A stretch of DNA of 64,000 bases from a gamma proteobacterium symbiont of Ctena orbiculata. GTDB lineage: Bacteria; Pseudomonadota; Gammaproteobacteria; Chromatiales; Chromatiaceae. Where the stretch lies: positions 62,001-126,000 of the forward strand of contig QBVC01000011.1 of assembly GCA_003058495.1 (NCBI GenBank), in the 5' to 3' direction. How positions within the stretch are numbered: position 1 is the stretch's first letter; each line of letters begins with the position of its first letter. Positions 36,707-46,280 of this stretch are shown piece after piece. The notes below the pieces were generated by a model. The model was not told the DNA's origin. It searched no databases and saw nothing but the letters and a program-made list of their open reading frames with translations. The position numbers were made by a program, and so were the translations under genes.

Positions 36707-38132
36707 ACTCAAGCTCTATGTCGCCGTTTTTGTAGGCCTGAACCTGCTGAGCGTTGTTTCGGTTCTGCTCTCCGACGGTTATCAACATTGGATATGGCTG
36801 TTTCCCCTGCTCGCCATTGCCCTGGCCCTGGCGGTCGGGCATCGGATGAAGATGCCGTTCTATGTCATGGGCGAGATCGACCGGGTGCTGAAGGAGATGC
36901 TCGCCGGTCAATTCACTTCACGCATTACCAATGTGCCCTGGATGGGGGAGGCCGGACATATCGCCTGGAACCTCAACGAATCCCTGGATCAGCTGGAGAC
37001 CTTTTTCAGGGAGGTTAAAACCAGCTTTGAACTGGTCTCCCACGGCCACTACTACCGCCGCACCCTTCCCGCGGGTCTGCATGGCGAGTTGGAAAAGACC
37101 CTGGTTCGAATCAACGAGTCCCTGGATGCAATGGCGAGCAACGCAATCTACATCAAGCAAAATGAGATGGCTGCCGAATTGCAGGAACTGAATACCAACC
37201 AGACCATGGGCAATCTGTTGCTGAGCCAGGGCGACCTGACGCGGATCACCGACGAGATGCGGAAGGTTTCAGCCACCGCCACCGACAACATGCAGAAGGC
37301 CCAGGAGAACCAGGGGGCGGTGTCCCAGGTCGTCGATTCCCAGACCAGAACCCTGGGGCTGATAGAGCAGAGCCACGAGACAATGGCAAAACTCAACAGC
37401 ATGAGCGATGAGATAACCGGCATCCTCGGCATGATCGGTGAGATCGCGGACAAGACCAATCTGCTTGCGCTGAATGCCTCCATCGAGGCCGCGCGAGCCG
37501 GTGAGCACGGCAGGGGATTCGCGGTGGTGGCGGATGAGGTGAAAAAGCTGGCTGAGAGCACCAAGAAGGCGACCGATGAAATTCGCCAAGTGGTGACGAC
37601 TTTTCAGAGTGAAACGACGGTGATGCAGACCAACTCCAGCGAAATGCTCGATATGGCGAACAATGTACAGCAGGCCGTGGAAGAGATGAACACGAGCTTC
37701 AATCTCTTCGCGGACCGGGCGCAAAGGACCTATACCTCGGTCAACTTCGCTCATGATATCTGCTATGCGTCATTGATCAAGGTGGATCACATGATCTACA
37801 AACAGAAGGCCTACAAATCATTTTATGCTGGGACTGACAATCCCGATGCCCAGGCGGTGCTGGTGAATCACCACAGCTGCCGCCTCGGCAAGTGGTACTA
37901 CGAGGGTATCGGCAAGGAGAGTTTCGGTCATCTGCATGCCTTCAGGGAGCTTGAATCGCCCCATGAGGCTGTGCACAACTTTGGCCATGCAGCGCTTGAC
38001 CACCTGACCGAGGAGTGGCGGACGAATCCCAAACTGCAGAAAACAATCATCGACACCTATAAGGAGATGGAGTACGCAAGTGACATGGTGATGGATCGCA
38101 TCGATGCCATGATTTCCGAAAAACACAATTGA
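36672..38132 (+). CDS. Methyl-accepting chemotaxis protein with CZB domain, no sensory domain
   Basis: 486-aa membrane chemoreceptor. Two adjacent hydrophobic segments ([19 protein letters not shown] and [15 protein letters not shown]) near residues 14-55 leave almost no periplasmic domain. HAMP-like sequence follows, then the signalling tip [20 protein letters not shown], and a C-terminal CZB domain ([41 protein letters not shown]). TTG 36672 has GAGGAG seven bases upstream; a TTG at 36657 is the longer alternative. Flanking PAS genes probably supply its sensing function, as in a split Aer aerotaxis receptor. Confidence 0.9.
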   Translation: MRIINRLYLAARLKLYVAVFVGLNLLSVVSVLLSDGYQHWIWLFPLLAIALALAVGHRMKMPFYVMGEIDRVLKEMLAGQFTSRITNVPWMGEAGHIAWNLNESLDQLETFFREVKTSFELVSHGHYYRRTLPAGLHGELEKTLVRINESLDAMASNAIYIKQNEMAAELQELNTNQTMGNLLLSQGDLTRITDEMRKVSATATDNMQKAQENQGAVSQVVDSQTRTLGLIEQSHETMAKLNSMSDEITGILGMIGEIADKTNLLALNASIEAARAGEHGRGFAVVADEVKKLAESTKKATDEIRQVVTTFQSETTVMQTNSSEMLDMANNVQQAVEEMNTSFNLFADRAQRTYTSVNFAHDICYASLIKVDHMIYKQKAYKSFYAGTDNPDAQAVLVNHHSCRLGKWYYEGIGKESFGHLHAFRELESPHEAVHNFGHAALDHLTEEWRTNPKLQKTIIDTYKEMEYASDMVMDRIDAMISEKHN

Positions 38133-38143
38133 CAGGTGCAGCC

Positions 38144-38668
38144 ATGAAGCAAGCGATCAACCCGACCGACCGGGAAATCTTCATGGAGGAGAACGATTTC
38201 ATCGTCTCTAAGACCGATCTGAAGGGACGCATCACCTACGCCAACCGAATCTTTATGCGGATTGCCGGCTACAGCGAGTCGGAACTGCTCGGGGTGCAGC
38301 ACAATATTATCAGGCACCCGGATATGCCGAGGGGTGTCTTTCGCCTTTTGTGGCAAGTGATCGAATCCGGGGAGGAGTGCTTCGCCTATGTCAAGAATAT
38401 GGCGAAGAATGGCGACTTCTACTGGGTCTATGCCAATGTCACCGTGGACTATGACAGCGACCACAATCCCGTGGGTTATTTTTCGGTGCGCCGCAAGGCG
38501 AACCGGGAAGGTGTCGAGACAATATCGCAGATCTACCGGGATATGTTGGAAATCGAGCGACAGGCCGGTGTTCGCAATGCCCCTGATGCCTCATTGAACT
38601 GGCTGACGGAACAGCTGAAGGGCAGGAACACCAGCTACCAGGCGTTCATCCACACCCTCGGTCACTGA
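38144..38668 (+). CDS. Aer-like stand-alone PAS protein
   Basis: 174-aa cytoplasmic protein containing one PAS domain of the FAD-binding Aer type: INPTDREIFMEENDFIVSKT, GRITYANRIFMRIAGYSES, HNIIRHPDMPRGVF, and NGDFYWVYANVTVD with the Trp important for FAD binding in Aer. The C-terminal 60 residues are helical (QIYRDMLEIERQAGV). No transmembrane or signalling domain follows. ATG 38144 lies 11 bases after the chemoreceptor stop, with AGGTG upstream. Its last seven bases overlap the convergent psiE-like gene. I infer that it docks on the preceding chemoreceptor to report redox state. Confidence 0.88.
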   Translation: MKQAINPTDREIFMEENDFIVSKTDLKGRITYANRIFMRIAGYSESELLGVQHNIIRHPDMPRGVFRLLWQVIESGEECFAYVKNMAKNGDFYWVYANVTVDYDSDHNPVGYFSVRRKANREGVETISQIYRDMLEIERQAGVRNAPDASLNWLTEQLKGRNTSYQAFIHTLGH

Positions 38669-39168
38669 GACGTATCAGTTTGCTGGCTTTGCTGCGGCCC
38701 CTCGTCACAGGGAATGTGGTTTTCCGGTGAATAGCGCATTGTCACGATCCGCAGCAGGGTCAGCAGGGTGATCACCGCGAGGCTCAGCAGCACCTCTTGC
38801 GTCGTGTATTCACGGTACCAGAGACTGATCAGTTCACCGATCAATACAACCAGGGCCGCATCCAGGATCAGGGTCACCTTCACCCTGCCCAGTTCAAGGT
38901 AGGATTGCAGGGTGCGCACCAGCTCGAGGATAGCCAGGATAATGACCACATCGGTAATCATCTTCTCGGCACCATGGCTCCACTCTCCGGTGGCTGCAAT
39001 ATAGAGTTGACGGAGCAGATCCACGATCGCCCCGGTGATCCAGAGCCCCAGGCAGATGATCAAGCCGCTGACCAGCAATCTGGTCATGGTGTTGAAGGTG
39101 CGCGGATTCAGCAATGGCGCCAGTGTCGCGGGGGTGTTGAAAGCGGCTTGATCGAGGGTTTCGCTCAT
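38662..39168 (-). CDS. PsiE family (phosphate-starvation-inducible) membrane protein
   Basis: 168-aa inner-membrane protein of the PsiE family, induced by phosphate starvation in E. coli but without a known activity. Four hydrophobic segments: LLVSGLIICLGLWITGAIVDLL, MITDVVIILAILELVRTL, VTLILDAALVVLIGELISLW, and VLLSLAVITLLTLLRIVTM. The LELVRTL segment is typical. Monocistronic. Its end overlaps the PAS gene on the other strand by seven bases. Confidence 0.8.
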   Translation of the reverse strand: MSETLDQAAFNTPATLAPLLNPRTFNTMTRLLVSGLIICLGLWITGAIVDLLRQLYIAATGEWSHGAEKMITDVVIILAILELVRTLQSYLELGRVKVTLILDAALVVLIGELISLWYREYTTQEVLLSLAVITLLTLLRIVTMRYSPENHIPCDEGPQQSQQTDTSQ

Positions 39169-39412
39169 TCACCGGTCCATCATGTTAAGGGGGGTGCAGT
39201 CCATTGCGGCGATCCAGAGAGCGTCCGCGGTTTGTTTCCAGTCTCGGGAGGGCGGTGCGTAAACTCCATTTCAGGCAGCATATGGTCTCTCTGCTGCTTC
39301 CTTGTCATATGCGCGGTCATTTTAGGGTCGGGATGTGACCGTCATATGTGGCCAGGGTGACTGTTTCCCTACCGAGGTTTTTATCTGCGATGTGGACAGG
39401 CGTTGCCGGCGG

Positions 39413-40279
39413 TCAGTTCAATGGCAGCTTCATTTTGCGTTCTCCGAGCCAGATCGCCAGGCGCTGCAATGGGTGGCGATTGCCCCCGGGACGCCAGGTG
39501 CGGCGCAGGCGGTTGTGGTAGGCGTCGAACTGAAGTCCCCGGGGCGCCGCCGGCACTGGGCCCCGATCGAGCAGAATCTTCAATACCTGGCTTGCGGCGA
39601 ATCCGGCGCACAGTTCGCATCCCATCGGCGTCGAGGGCCCCTTCTTGGCGACCAGGTCGATGCGTTCGGGGAGTACCAGGTAGGCGGCATGCAGCGCCGC
39701 CGGTGCCAGGCCGACCAGAAAGCGGAGATATTGCCGATACTCGCCGACGGCATCGAGCTGAAAATAGTCCTCGAAGGTCATGCCGCCCGGGAGGAAGGCC
39801 AGCAGCGCCGAACCCATCCCCAGGGGGGCGGCGGTGACCGCCGGAAGCCGCATTCTGTCGCAGGCGGCAAAGATGGCCCGTCTTGCATCGAGGGCGAAGA
39901 AATCGAGACCGTCGAGATAGAGATCGCAACCATCGAGAAAGGCCGCTGCCTGTGTCGGGTTCACACCGTCGGGAAAGGGCTTGATATCGAGTTCGGGGTT
40001 GATCGCGAGGGCCATCTCGAGCAATACCTCGAGCTTGGGCCTGTCGACCGTGCTGAGGTTGGCACCCGCCTGGCGATTGAAGTTTTCCACGGCAAAGCGA
40101 TCGAAGTCCGCGAGGTTGAACCCGCCCACGCCCAGCCGGGTCAGGGTCAACAGGTGGCTGCCGCCGACCCCGCCCAGGCCGGCTATGGCGATGCGGGAGT
40201 GGCGCAGCTGCTGAAGCTCCGTCTCGGTAACCCAGCCGATGCTGCGGGAAAAGGCGGTATGGTAATCAAATCGGGTCAT
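39413..40279 (-). CDS. ThiF/E1-like adenylyltransferase
   Basis: 288-aa enzyme of the ThiF/MoeB/HesA superfamily, which adenylates the C-terminus of a ubiquitin-like protein or a carboxylate. The nucleotide motif GLGGVGG is at 34-40, and LADFDRFAVENFNRQAGA (57-74) carries the conserved Asp, Glu, Asn, Arg and Gln. Only one potential metal cysteine pair (CELC near 213) is present, unlike the two CxxC of MoeB. The start codon overlaps the end of the acyltransferase gene by 14 bases, a strong sign that the two proteins act together. No ThiS/MoaD-like partner is in the window. Confidence 0.88.
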   Translation of the reverse strand: MTRFDYHTAFSRSIGWVTETELQQLRHSRIAIAGLGGVGGSHLLTLTRLGVGGFNLADFDRFAVENFNRQAGANLSTVDRPKLEVLLEMALAINPELDIKPFPDGVNPTQAAAFLDGCDLYLDGLDFFALDARRAIFAACDRMRLPAVTAAPLGMGSALLAFLPGGMTFEDYFQLDAVGEYRQYLRFLVGLAPAALHAAYLVLPERIDLVAKKGPSTPMGCELCAGFAASQVLKILLDRGPVPAAPRGLQFDAYHNRLRRTWRPGGNRHPLQRLAIWLGERKMKLPLN

Positions 40280-41039
40280 TGCGCTGCCGCTCGGCCGGTT
40301 GCCGGGGTCTATGCCATGGCTGGGTATCCAGCTCTTCGTGGATGAAATCGTAGAGCGCTTTGATCTGTTGATTCATATGGCATGTCAATTCCGTCCGCGG
40401 TAATGAAAAGAGTGCCCGCTCACCCCTGAGCTCGAAGGACGGGCTGATCTGCTGGAAGCACAATCCGTAGCGCCTGAGATGGCGCTGCAGCCTGGGCTCC
40501 ATTACCACCAGGGCGAAATCGAGACCACAGATATCGACCAGGGCGATTGCCGAGAGGTAGAGGCCGATCGAGATGTTGGGAAAATTGCGTCGCTCCTCCT
40601 CGGTAAACAGGGTGGGGTTGTGGTTGTCCAGGATGAAGGGTTTGCCGGCCTCATTGGCGCGCCGGCGAAAACAGCTCGGCACCGCCAGTCTCGATATCTC
40701 CCCAATGCTGCCCTCGGTGTGGTGGCGCAGCGAATCGGTGTTGACGGCGTCGATATCATGGAGCTGAAACGGCAGCCGTGCCTGCGCGTCGCCGGGGGGT
40801 GCTATCACCAGGCGCACGCAACCGGCGATGTCACCGGTCCGCTTGTGCTCCAGCAGGCAGTGGTGCGCATAGTCGTCGCACTCATCCCGTTCGATACGGC
40901 TCTCGTTCAACGGCTCCCAGCCAAGCTCCTCTGCGTAGACCTGATATCGAATGGTGTAGCTGAACCGTCTTTGATGTCTTGTTGTGGCGTATTGGGGACG
41001 AAAGTAGATCGAAAAATTCCTTACCAGGCTCTTGTCCAT
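40266..41039 (-). CDS. FeeM/exosortase-associated-type N-acyltransferase
   Basis: 257-aa member of the GNAT-like family named for PEP-CTERM/exosortase loci and related to FeeM and acyl-homoserine-lactone synthases. The typical opening is FSYTIRYQVYAEELGWEPL (residues about 26-44), then DECDDYAHHCLLEHKRTGDI and GSIGEISRLAVPSCFRRR. Such enzymes join an acyl chain to an amino acid or amine. ATG 41039 follows GGGAGAG; the upstream frame is not homologous. No exosortase or PEP-CTERM gene is in the window, so the name may mislead. It is translationally coupled to the ThiF-like gene; product unknown. Confidence 0.85.
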   Translation of the reverse strand: MDKSLVRNFSIYFRPQYATTRHQRRFSYTIRYQVYAEELGWEPLNESRIERDECDDYAHHCLLEHKRTGDIAGCVRLVIAPPGDAQARLPFQLHDIDAVNTDSLRHHTEGSIGEISRLAVPSCFRRRANEAGKPFILDNHNPTLFTEEERRNFPNISIGLYLSAIALVDICGLDFALVVMEPRLQRHLRRYGLCFQQISPSFELRGERALFSLPRTELTCHMNQQIKALYDFIHEELDTQPWHRPRQPAERQRNDPI

Positions 41040-41398
41040 TGCACTCTCCCTGGAATGCTCCACTGCCTTACCGCTGGTTGGCGTTGGTTTCCATACTTCA
41101 ACAGGCTGTAGATCCCCTGGCTGAGCAACACATGCCGGCTTGCCGGGATAGTCAGGTTTCAATCCATAACGATAGTCAGAACCGGGAAAAGTGACAACGC
41201 CATGAATCCTGGTGGAATCCCTGATCCAGTCCGATCCTCGTCGCATCGGCGAGGGGATGGATAACCCACCGATCTGCCGTCAGGGGGCGTTGCGGGGCGT
41301 GGCAGTTGATCTGGGTCACTATTTAATCTTTTGGCTATTAATTATTTATTTCAATGAACGCTATATTGGGCTCCACATTGATGTGGGAAGCAGTAGGG
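41040..41398. other. Divergent promoter region of acyltransferase and GGDEF genes
   Basis: 359 bases. The right part (41320-41365) is AT-rich and probably holds the GGDEF gene promoter. No gene or RNA could be recognised. Confidence 0.5.
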
Positions 41399-42592
41399 AT
41401 GAAGTACTTAATCAAAATGTATATATCACTGATCGAGTCGTTAGGAATTCACACCAAGGATCAGCTCTACGAGCTGTTTAGCACCAAGCAGCACGGATTG
41501 CCCATCTCCCGTCATCGCGCCGCGGTGATGCAGAGTCGGGTCTTTTTCTTCAGCGTGATATTCGCCCTCCTGGTACCCGCCTGGTCGATCATCGACATCC
41601 TCTATCTGCCAGCTGAGTTGTGGAGTGAGCTGCTGCTGATCCGTCTGGTCACGGCGCTCTGCTTCGCCGTCATCGCCTGGCAGTCCCGCGGCGAATCCGA
41701 TCTCCTGCGGGCGCGTGTGCTGCTTGCCGCCATGCTCGCGATTACGCCGCTCTTCTATCTCCTTTCGGATCGGTTCATCGAGGGCCACCAGCTCGAAGGC
41801 GCGGCGCTGGTGCTCGCGGAGATCTACGCGCTGCTGCCTTTTGTCATGGTGGCGGGTCTGACCCTTTTTCCATTGGCGATCTCGGAGTTTCTCAGCTATG
41901 CGCTGCCGATTTTTGCCCTCGTCGTCTACTCGGTCTATCCACAAACCTCTGCCGAGGTACCCGAGGCGGCCGCCACCATCTGGCTGTTGATTCTGCTGCT
42001 GGGTGTCGCCCTGTTCGCGTCGATGACCCAACTCCGCTACATGCTCTCCCAGGTAAGCCATGCCAGCTACGATGTCCTCACCGGCATGCTCTCGCGACGC
42101 GCCGGCATCGAGATACTCGAGCTGCAGTTTCGCCTGGCATCGATGAGTGAAAAACCCATGTCGATCCTCTATTTCGATCTGGATCATTTCAAGGCGGTCA
42201 ACGACACCTACGGCCATGACGCCGGCGACACGGTGCTGCGGGTCGCCTCCCAACAGATTCGCGATACGGTGAGAAAAGGGGACAGTGTCATCCGGTGGGG
42301 GGGTGAAGAGTTTATCGTCGTGCTCCCCACCGCTGACCACAAGGAGGCGAACGACGTCATCACCCGGATCATGCTGGCGGGCCTCGGCAGCCGGCCGGAC
42401 GGGGCCCCGGTCACCGCCAGCATCGGCATAGCCGAAATCAGGCAGGACAGGCTCAGGGACTGGAAATCACAGGTCGAGCTGGCGGATCACCGCATGTATA
42501 CCGCCAAATCCAACGGCAGGGCGCGTTGTGTCGGGGTCGGCGGACACTCCATGGAGTGGGTGGTGGCGCTGGAGGAGACCTCGGGTTTTTGA
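41399..42592 (+). CDS. Membrane-bound diguanylate cyclase
   Basis: About 397-aa protein with roughly six hydrophobic segments in the first 210 residues (for example VFFFSVIFALLVPAWSIID and LLRARVLLAAMLAITPLFYL) and a C-terminal GGDEF domain. YDVLTGMLSRRAG and YFDLDHFKAVNDTYGHDAG lead to the active site RWGGEEF; RKGD before it is an intact I-site, so synthesis of c-di-GMP with product inhibition is expected. Start is uncertain among ATGs at 41354, 41381 and 41399; the last gives a compact N-terminus (KYLIKMYISLIESLG). Confidence 0.88.
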   Translation: MKYLIKMYISLIESLGIHTKDQLYELFSTKQHGLPISRHRAAVMQSRVFFFSVIFALLVPAWSIIDILYLPAELWSELLLIRLVTALCFAVIAWQSRGESDLLRARVLLAAMLAITPLFYLLSDRFIEGHQLEGAALVLAEIYALLPFVMVAGLTLFPLAISEFLSYALPIFALVVYSVYPQTSAEVPEAAATIWLLILLLGVALFASMTQLRYMLSQVSHASYDVLTGMLSRRAGIEILELQFRLASMSEKPMSILYFDLDHFKAVNDTYGHDAGDTVLRVASQQIRDTVRKGDSVIRWGGEEFIVVLPTADHKEANDVITRIMLAGLGSRPDGAPVTASIGIAEIRQDRLRDWKSQVELADHRMYTAKSNGRARCVGVGGHSMEWVVALEETSGF

Positions 42593-42622
42593 GCGTATGT
42601 CGCAATCCTGATTCCGGTCTGG

Positions 42623-43840
42623 CTAGCGATCATTGTTCCTGGCCTCGATGTCTATACCTTCTGCGATCTTGTCTCCCGGGTGGACGACCACGCGTTCGCC
42701 TGCAGAGATTCCGGAAAGAATCTCCGCCTCCAGGCCGGTGCGCCTGCCGAGGGTGACCAGGCGTTTGCTGGCCTTGCCCTCGACTTCCAGGAAGACAGCC
42801 CATTCGTCGCTATCCCTGAAGAGGGCGGTCAGGGGGAGCTTTAGCACCCCGCTGCCCTGCCAGAGGACGATCCGCACATCGACCTGGTAGCCGTGGGCGA
42901 TGCGCGACCAGGCCTCCTTGGGGGAGGTGAAGTCGATGATCACGTTCACCCGCTGTTCCTCGATGCCCAGGGCCGAGATCTTGGTGAAGCCGAAGGGTTC
43001 GACTCTTCTTACCGCCCCTTCGAGGGGCTTGTCGCCGCCCCAGTTTTCGATGATGACCCGCTGGCCCTGCTCCACCTTGACCGCATCGGAGGAGAGCAGG
43101 TCGGCGACGATCTCCAGATCGGTGGGGTCACCGATCTCCACCAGGGGTTCGCCGGCGGCGACCACCCCTTCGCTCTTGTGCAGAATCTTGAGGATGCGTC
43201 CGTCCACGGGTGAACGGATCGGCACGCAGGGGCAGTCATCGCTCTTCACCCGCGCATCAGTGGGCGAGATGAGCTGGGCGCGGGCCCGCTCCAGTTCGGC
43301 CTGGCGCGCCTGGCGATTGGCGATGGCGGTTTCCAGTGCCGCCTGGCGGGTACGGAAGGCACGTTCCGCATCTTCCAGTTCCCGTTCGGACATCACCGCG
43401 TCTGCGCGCAGTTTGCGCGCGCGCTTGAGCTCGCTCCGGGCGAAGTCGAGTTCCACCCGGGCCTCCTTCACCGAGGCCTCCGCCAGCACCAGGTTGGCCT
43501 CCGCGGCGCGGATATCGGCGCGGGCCTGGGCCTCGCTGCGGGGATCGAGCAGGGTGGCGTCGGTGGGCTCGATCTCCGCCACCTTGGTCTGCTGCGCAAG
43601 CACCTCGTCACCCACCTCGGCGTCGATACGCAGGGCGCGGCCGCTGATGGGGGCCGAGAGGACGAAGACGTCCCGTACCCGGGTCTCCCCCTCTTCATCC
43701 ACGGTCACCGTCATCTCGCCCGGTTCCAGGGTCAGCATATCGACCGGGATCGGTTTCGGGATGAAGGCCCAGACCAGGGTGGCGGCCAGGATCAGGCCCA
43801 GCAGGCTCCACAGCAGGATGCGTTTGGCGTTGGCGCTCAT
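42623..43840 (-). CDS. HlyD-family periplasmic adaptor of ABC exporter
   Basis: 405-aa adaptor anchored by an N-terminal segment (ILLWSLLGLILAATLVWAFI, residues 8-27). Lipoyl halves and a long coiled coil follow (RADIRAAEANLVLAEASVKE ... AALETAIANRQARQAELERA), then PIRSPVDGRILKILHKSEGV, and a C-terminal beta region. It resembles DevB/MacA-type adaptors. Its start lies nine bases after the permease stop, making it the third gene of the ATPase-permease-adaptor operon. An outer-membrane TolC partner is not encoded nearby. Confidence 0.9.
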   Translation of the reverse strand: MSANAKRILLWSLLGLILAATLVWAFIPKPIPVDMLTLEPGEMTVTVDEEGETRVRDVFVLSAPISGRALRIDAEVGDEVLAQQTKVAEIEPTDATLLDPRSEAQARADIRAAEANLVLAEASVKEARVELDFARSELKRARKLRADAVMSERELEDAERAFRTRQAALETAIANRQARQAELERARAQLISPTDARVKSDDCPCVPIRSPVDGRILKILHKSEGVVAAGEPLVEIGDPTDLEIVADLLSSDAVKVEQGQRVIIENWGGDKPLEGAVRRVEPFGFTKISALGIEEQRVNVIIDFTSPKEAWSRIAHGYQVDVRIVLWQGSGVLKLPLTALFRDSDEWAVFLEVEGKASKRLVTLGRRTGLEAEILSGISAGERVVVHPGDKIAEGIDIEARNNDR

Positions 43841-43849
43841 GACAGTTAC

Positions 43850-46213
43850 TCACTCACGGGTTTTCAGTACGGCGATCAGGTCCAGGTGGTCGAGCCGGTT
43901 GCGCACCACCGCCGCCGAGAGCAGGGTGGCGGCCAGGGTCACCAGTACGGCAATGGCGTTGGTGGAGGCCTTGATCACCAGCGGAATGCGGTAGAGCTCC
44001 GAGTCCATGGCGCTGGTCATGAACCAGCCCAGACCGGCCCCGGTCAGGACGCCCAGGGGCAGGCCGACCAGGATCAGCAGGCCCGCCTCGCCGAGCAGGA
44101 TGTAGGAGATCTCGCCGCGATGGAATCCCAGCACCCGCAGGGTGGCCAGCTCCCGGCCCCGCTCGGAGAGGGCGATGCGGGTGCTGTTGTAGACCACGCC
44201 GAAGCCCAGGGCGCAGGCGAAGGCGGCGAAGAAGGAGATATAGATCAGGATGGTCTCCGCCATGGTCTTGTTGAACTCACGCACCGCGGCGTCTTTCAAT
44301 GTCACCGCGGCCACCTTGGGCAGCGCCTTGAGCTCTTTGTAGAGGGCCGGGAGCCGGCTGTCGTCCACCAGCAGGGTGACATACTCCAGGCTGCCCCGTT
44401 CCCCCATCATGCGGTTGAAGGCGTCAATGTTCATGTAGGCGGTCATGCCGATGTAGGTCTCGTAGAGATCGACCACCGGGATGGTTCGCTTGGGCCGTCG
44501 TCCCTCCAGCACATCGACCTGGACGCGGTCGCCGATGTCCAGGTTGAGCTTCTCCGCCAGGGCGGTGGAGAGCAGCAGGCCCTCCGGCGGCAACTGCACC
44601 ACCCGGCCGCCCGCGTCGTAGACCCGCTGCAGTTGCGGATCGTCCGGGATGCCCTCGATGGCGCCCCGGTGGGTGCGGGTGCCGGCGTGGAACTCCACGC
44701 TGGCGGCGCGCATGGGCTCGGCGGCGAGCACCCCGGGCATGCGGCGGAACTCAAGCAGGGTGGTATCGGACTGGGTCTCCACCAGCCCCACCATCATGTC
44801 CTGGCGCTGGGCGTCGTGGAAGAAGACGTCGACGATCTTCTCGATGGAGTCGAGCCACTGCAGGGCCATGATCATCACCGCCACCGAGCAGGCGATGCCG
44901 ATACTGGTGAAGAGCGCCTTGAAGGGGGCGCGCACGATCTGGCGCAGGATGATGCGGGTCGGCTGGTCGAGCCAGAGGATGAAGCGGCTGCCGGAGATGC
45001 GGGTCTTGCGGTAGAGGGGCGGCGCCGGCGGCATCATCGCCTCCGCCGGGGGCAGGTTGGCGGCCCGGCGCACCGCCCCGAGGCTGCCGGCGAGGGCGGC
45101 GATGAGGCTGACCATGGCGCCGATGGCGAAGACCCCGGGATCGGGGCGGAAGATCAGCAGCGGAAAACGGTAGAACTCGGCATAGATCTCGGTGTTGACC
45201 CTGCCGAGCCAGGCCCCGGCCGCCCAGCCCAGGATGATGCCGACCCCGGCCATGGCCATCACCAGCTTGGCGTAGTGCCAGCCCACCTGCCGGTTGCTGT
45301 AGCCGAAGGCCTTCATCAGGCCGATCTCGCTGCGGTCGGTGGCGATCAGGCGGCCCAGCACCATGTTGCTGAGGAAGGCGGCCACCGCCAGGAAGATGGT
45401 CGGCAGGATGGTCGACATGGTCTTCTGCATCTCGATCTCGTTCATCAGGAACCAGTTGGAGATCTGCTCGGCCCGGGGGATGGCGCCGGTGCCGCCGTAG
45501 CGCTCCAGCAGCTGGTCGAGGCGCTCGATCACATCCTGGGGGTTGGTGCCGTGGAGCAGGCCCAGGCTGAGATCGTTGAAGGCGCCGTCGAGATCGTAGG
45601 CCGCCTCCAGCGCCTCGCGGCCGATCCACATGACGCCGAAGCGGTGGTCGTCGGGCATCAGGGCGCCGGGGCCGATGGTGTAGACATACTCCGGCGAGAG
45701 GGCGACGCCGACCACGGTGAGGGTGCGCAGGTTGCTGTTCATCAGCGCCTGGAAGCTGTCCCCGGGCTGCATGCCGTGGGCGTCGGCGAAGGGCTCGCTC
45801 AGCACCACCTCGTCAGGATGGCCGGGGCTGACCAGGCGGCCCTCACGCAGCACCAGCTGATTGAGCTTGGGCTGGGCACCCTCCGGAATGGAGACCAGCT
45901 GGCCGATCACCGGCTCCTCGAAGCCCTCGATGGAGAGGGTGGCGAGATACTTGATCCGGTGGTCGACGGAGCGCACCCCGGGGATGGTGCGGATCTGCTC
46001 GATCAGCCGCTGGGGCGCCCGCTTGACGCTGGCGAAGACCTCGCCGAAGCGCTGCCGTTCGTAGTAGGCCTCGGTGGTCTCGGTCAAGGCCTGCAGGGCG
46101 GACAGCGACATCACCAGCACCGCCACCCCGGAGGCGATGACGATGGCGATGGCCAGCACCTGCCCCCGCAGCTTCCAAAGATTGCGCACCAGCTTTTTGT
46201 TCAGCGCCCGCAC
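43850..46213 (-). CDS. ABC exporter permease, FtsX/MacB-like
   Basis: About 787-aa inner-membrane permease with two FtsX-type units: TM near the N-terminus ([21 protein letters not shown]), a large periplasmic domain, three TMs in the middle (from [20 protein letters not shown]), a second periplasmic domain, and three C-terminal TMs ([39 protein letters not shown]). GTG 46213 is preferred because GGGGGG lies five bases upstream and the family starts with [15 protein letters not shown] 46258 is the longer option. Middle gene of the exporter operon. Substrate, lipid-like or peptide, is unknown. Confidence 0.9.
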   Translation of the reverse strand: MRALNKKLVRNLWKLRGQVLAIAIVIASGVAVLVMSLSALQALTETTEAYYERQRFGEVFASVKRAPQRLIEQIRTIPGVRSVDHRIKYLATLSIEGFEEPVIGQLVSIPEGAQPKLNQLVLREGRLVSPGHPDEVVLSEPFADAHGMQPGDSFQALMNSNLRTLTVVGVALSPEYVYTIGPGALMPDDHRFGVMWIGREALEAAYDLDGAFNDLSLGLLHGTNPQDVIERLDQLLERYGGTGAIPRAEQISNWFLMNEIEMQKTMSTILPTIFLAVAAFLSNMVLGRLIATDRSEIGLMKAFGYSNRQVGWHYAKLVMAMAGVGIILGWAAGAWLGRVNTEIYAEFYRFPLLIFRPDPGVFAIGAMVSLIAALAGSLGAVRRAANLPPAEAMMPPAPPLYRKTRISGSRFILWLDQPTRIILRQIVRAPFKALFTSIGIACSVAVMIMALQWLDSIEKIVDVFFHDAQRQDMMVGLVETQSDTTLLEFRRMPGVLAAEPMRAASVEFHAGTRTHRGAIEGIPDDPQLQRVYDAGGRVVQLPPEGLLLSTALAEKLNLDIGDRVQVDVLEGRRPKRTIPVVDLYETYIGMTAYMNIDAFNRMMGERGSLEYVTLLVDDSRLPALYKELKALPKVAAVTLKDAAVREFNKTMAETILIYISFFAAFACALGFGVVYNSTRIALSERGRELATLRVLGFHRGEISYILLGEAGLLILVGLPLGVLTGAGLGWFMTSAMDSELYRIPLVIKASTNAIAVLVTLAATLLSAAVVRNRLDHLDLIAVLKTRE

Positions 46214-46280
46214 CGGATCCCCCCATGGGGTGCGGTGTGCCGCACCCTCGACCTCCATGCCCTTGTCGATCCAGGACCCA

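Noticed and set aside
40266-41039. Exosortase/PEP-CTERM protein-sorting locus
   Set aside because: Only the acyltransferase of that naming is present; no exosortase, PEP-CTERM tail or polysaccharide genes are seen.
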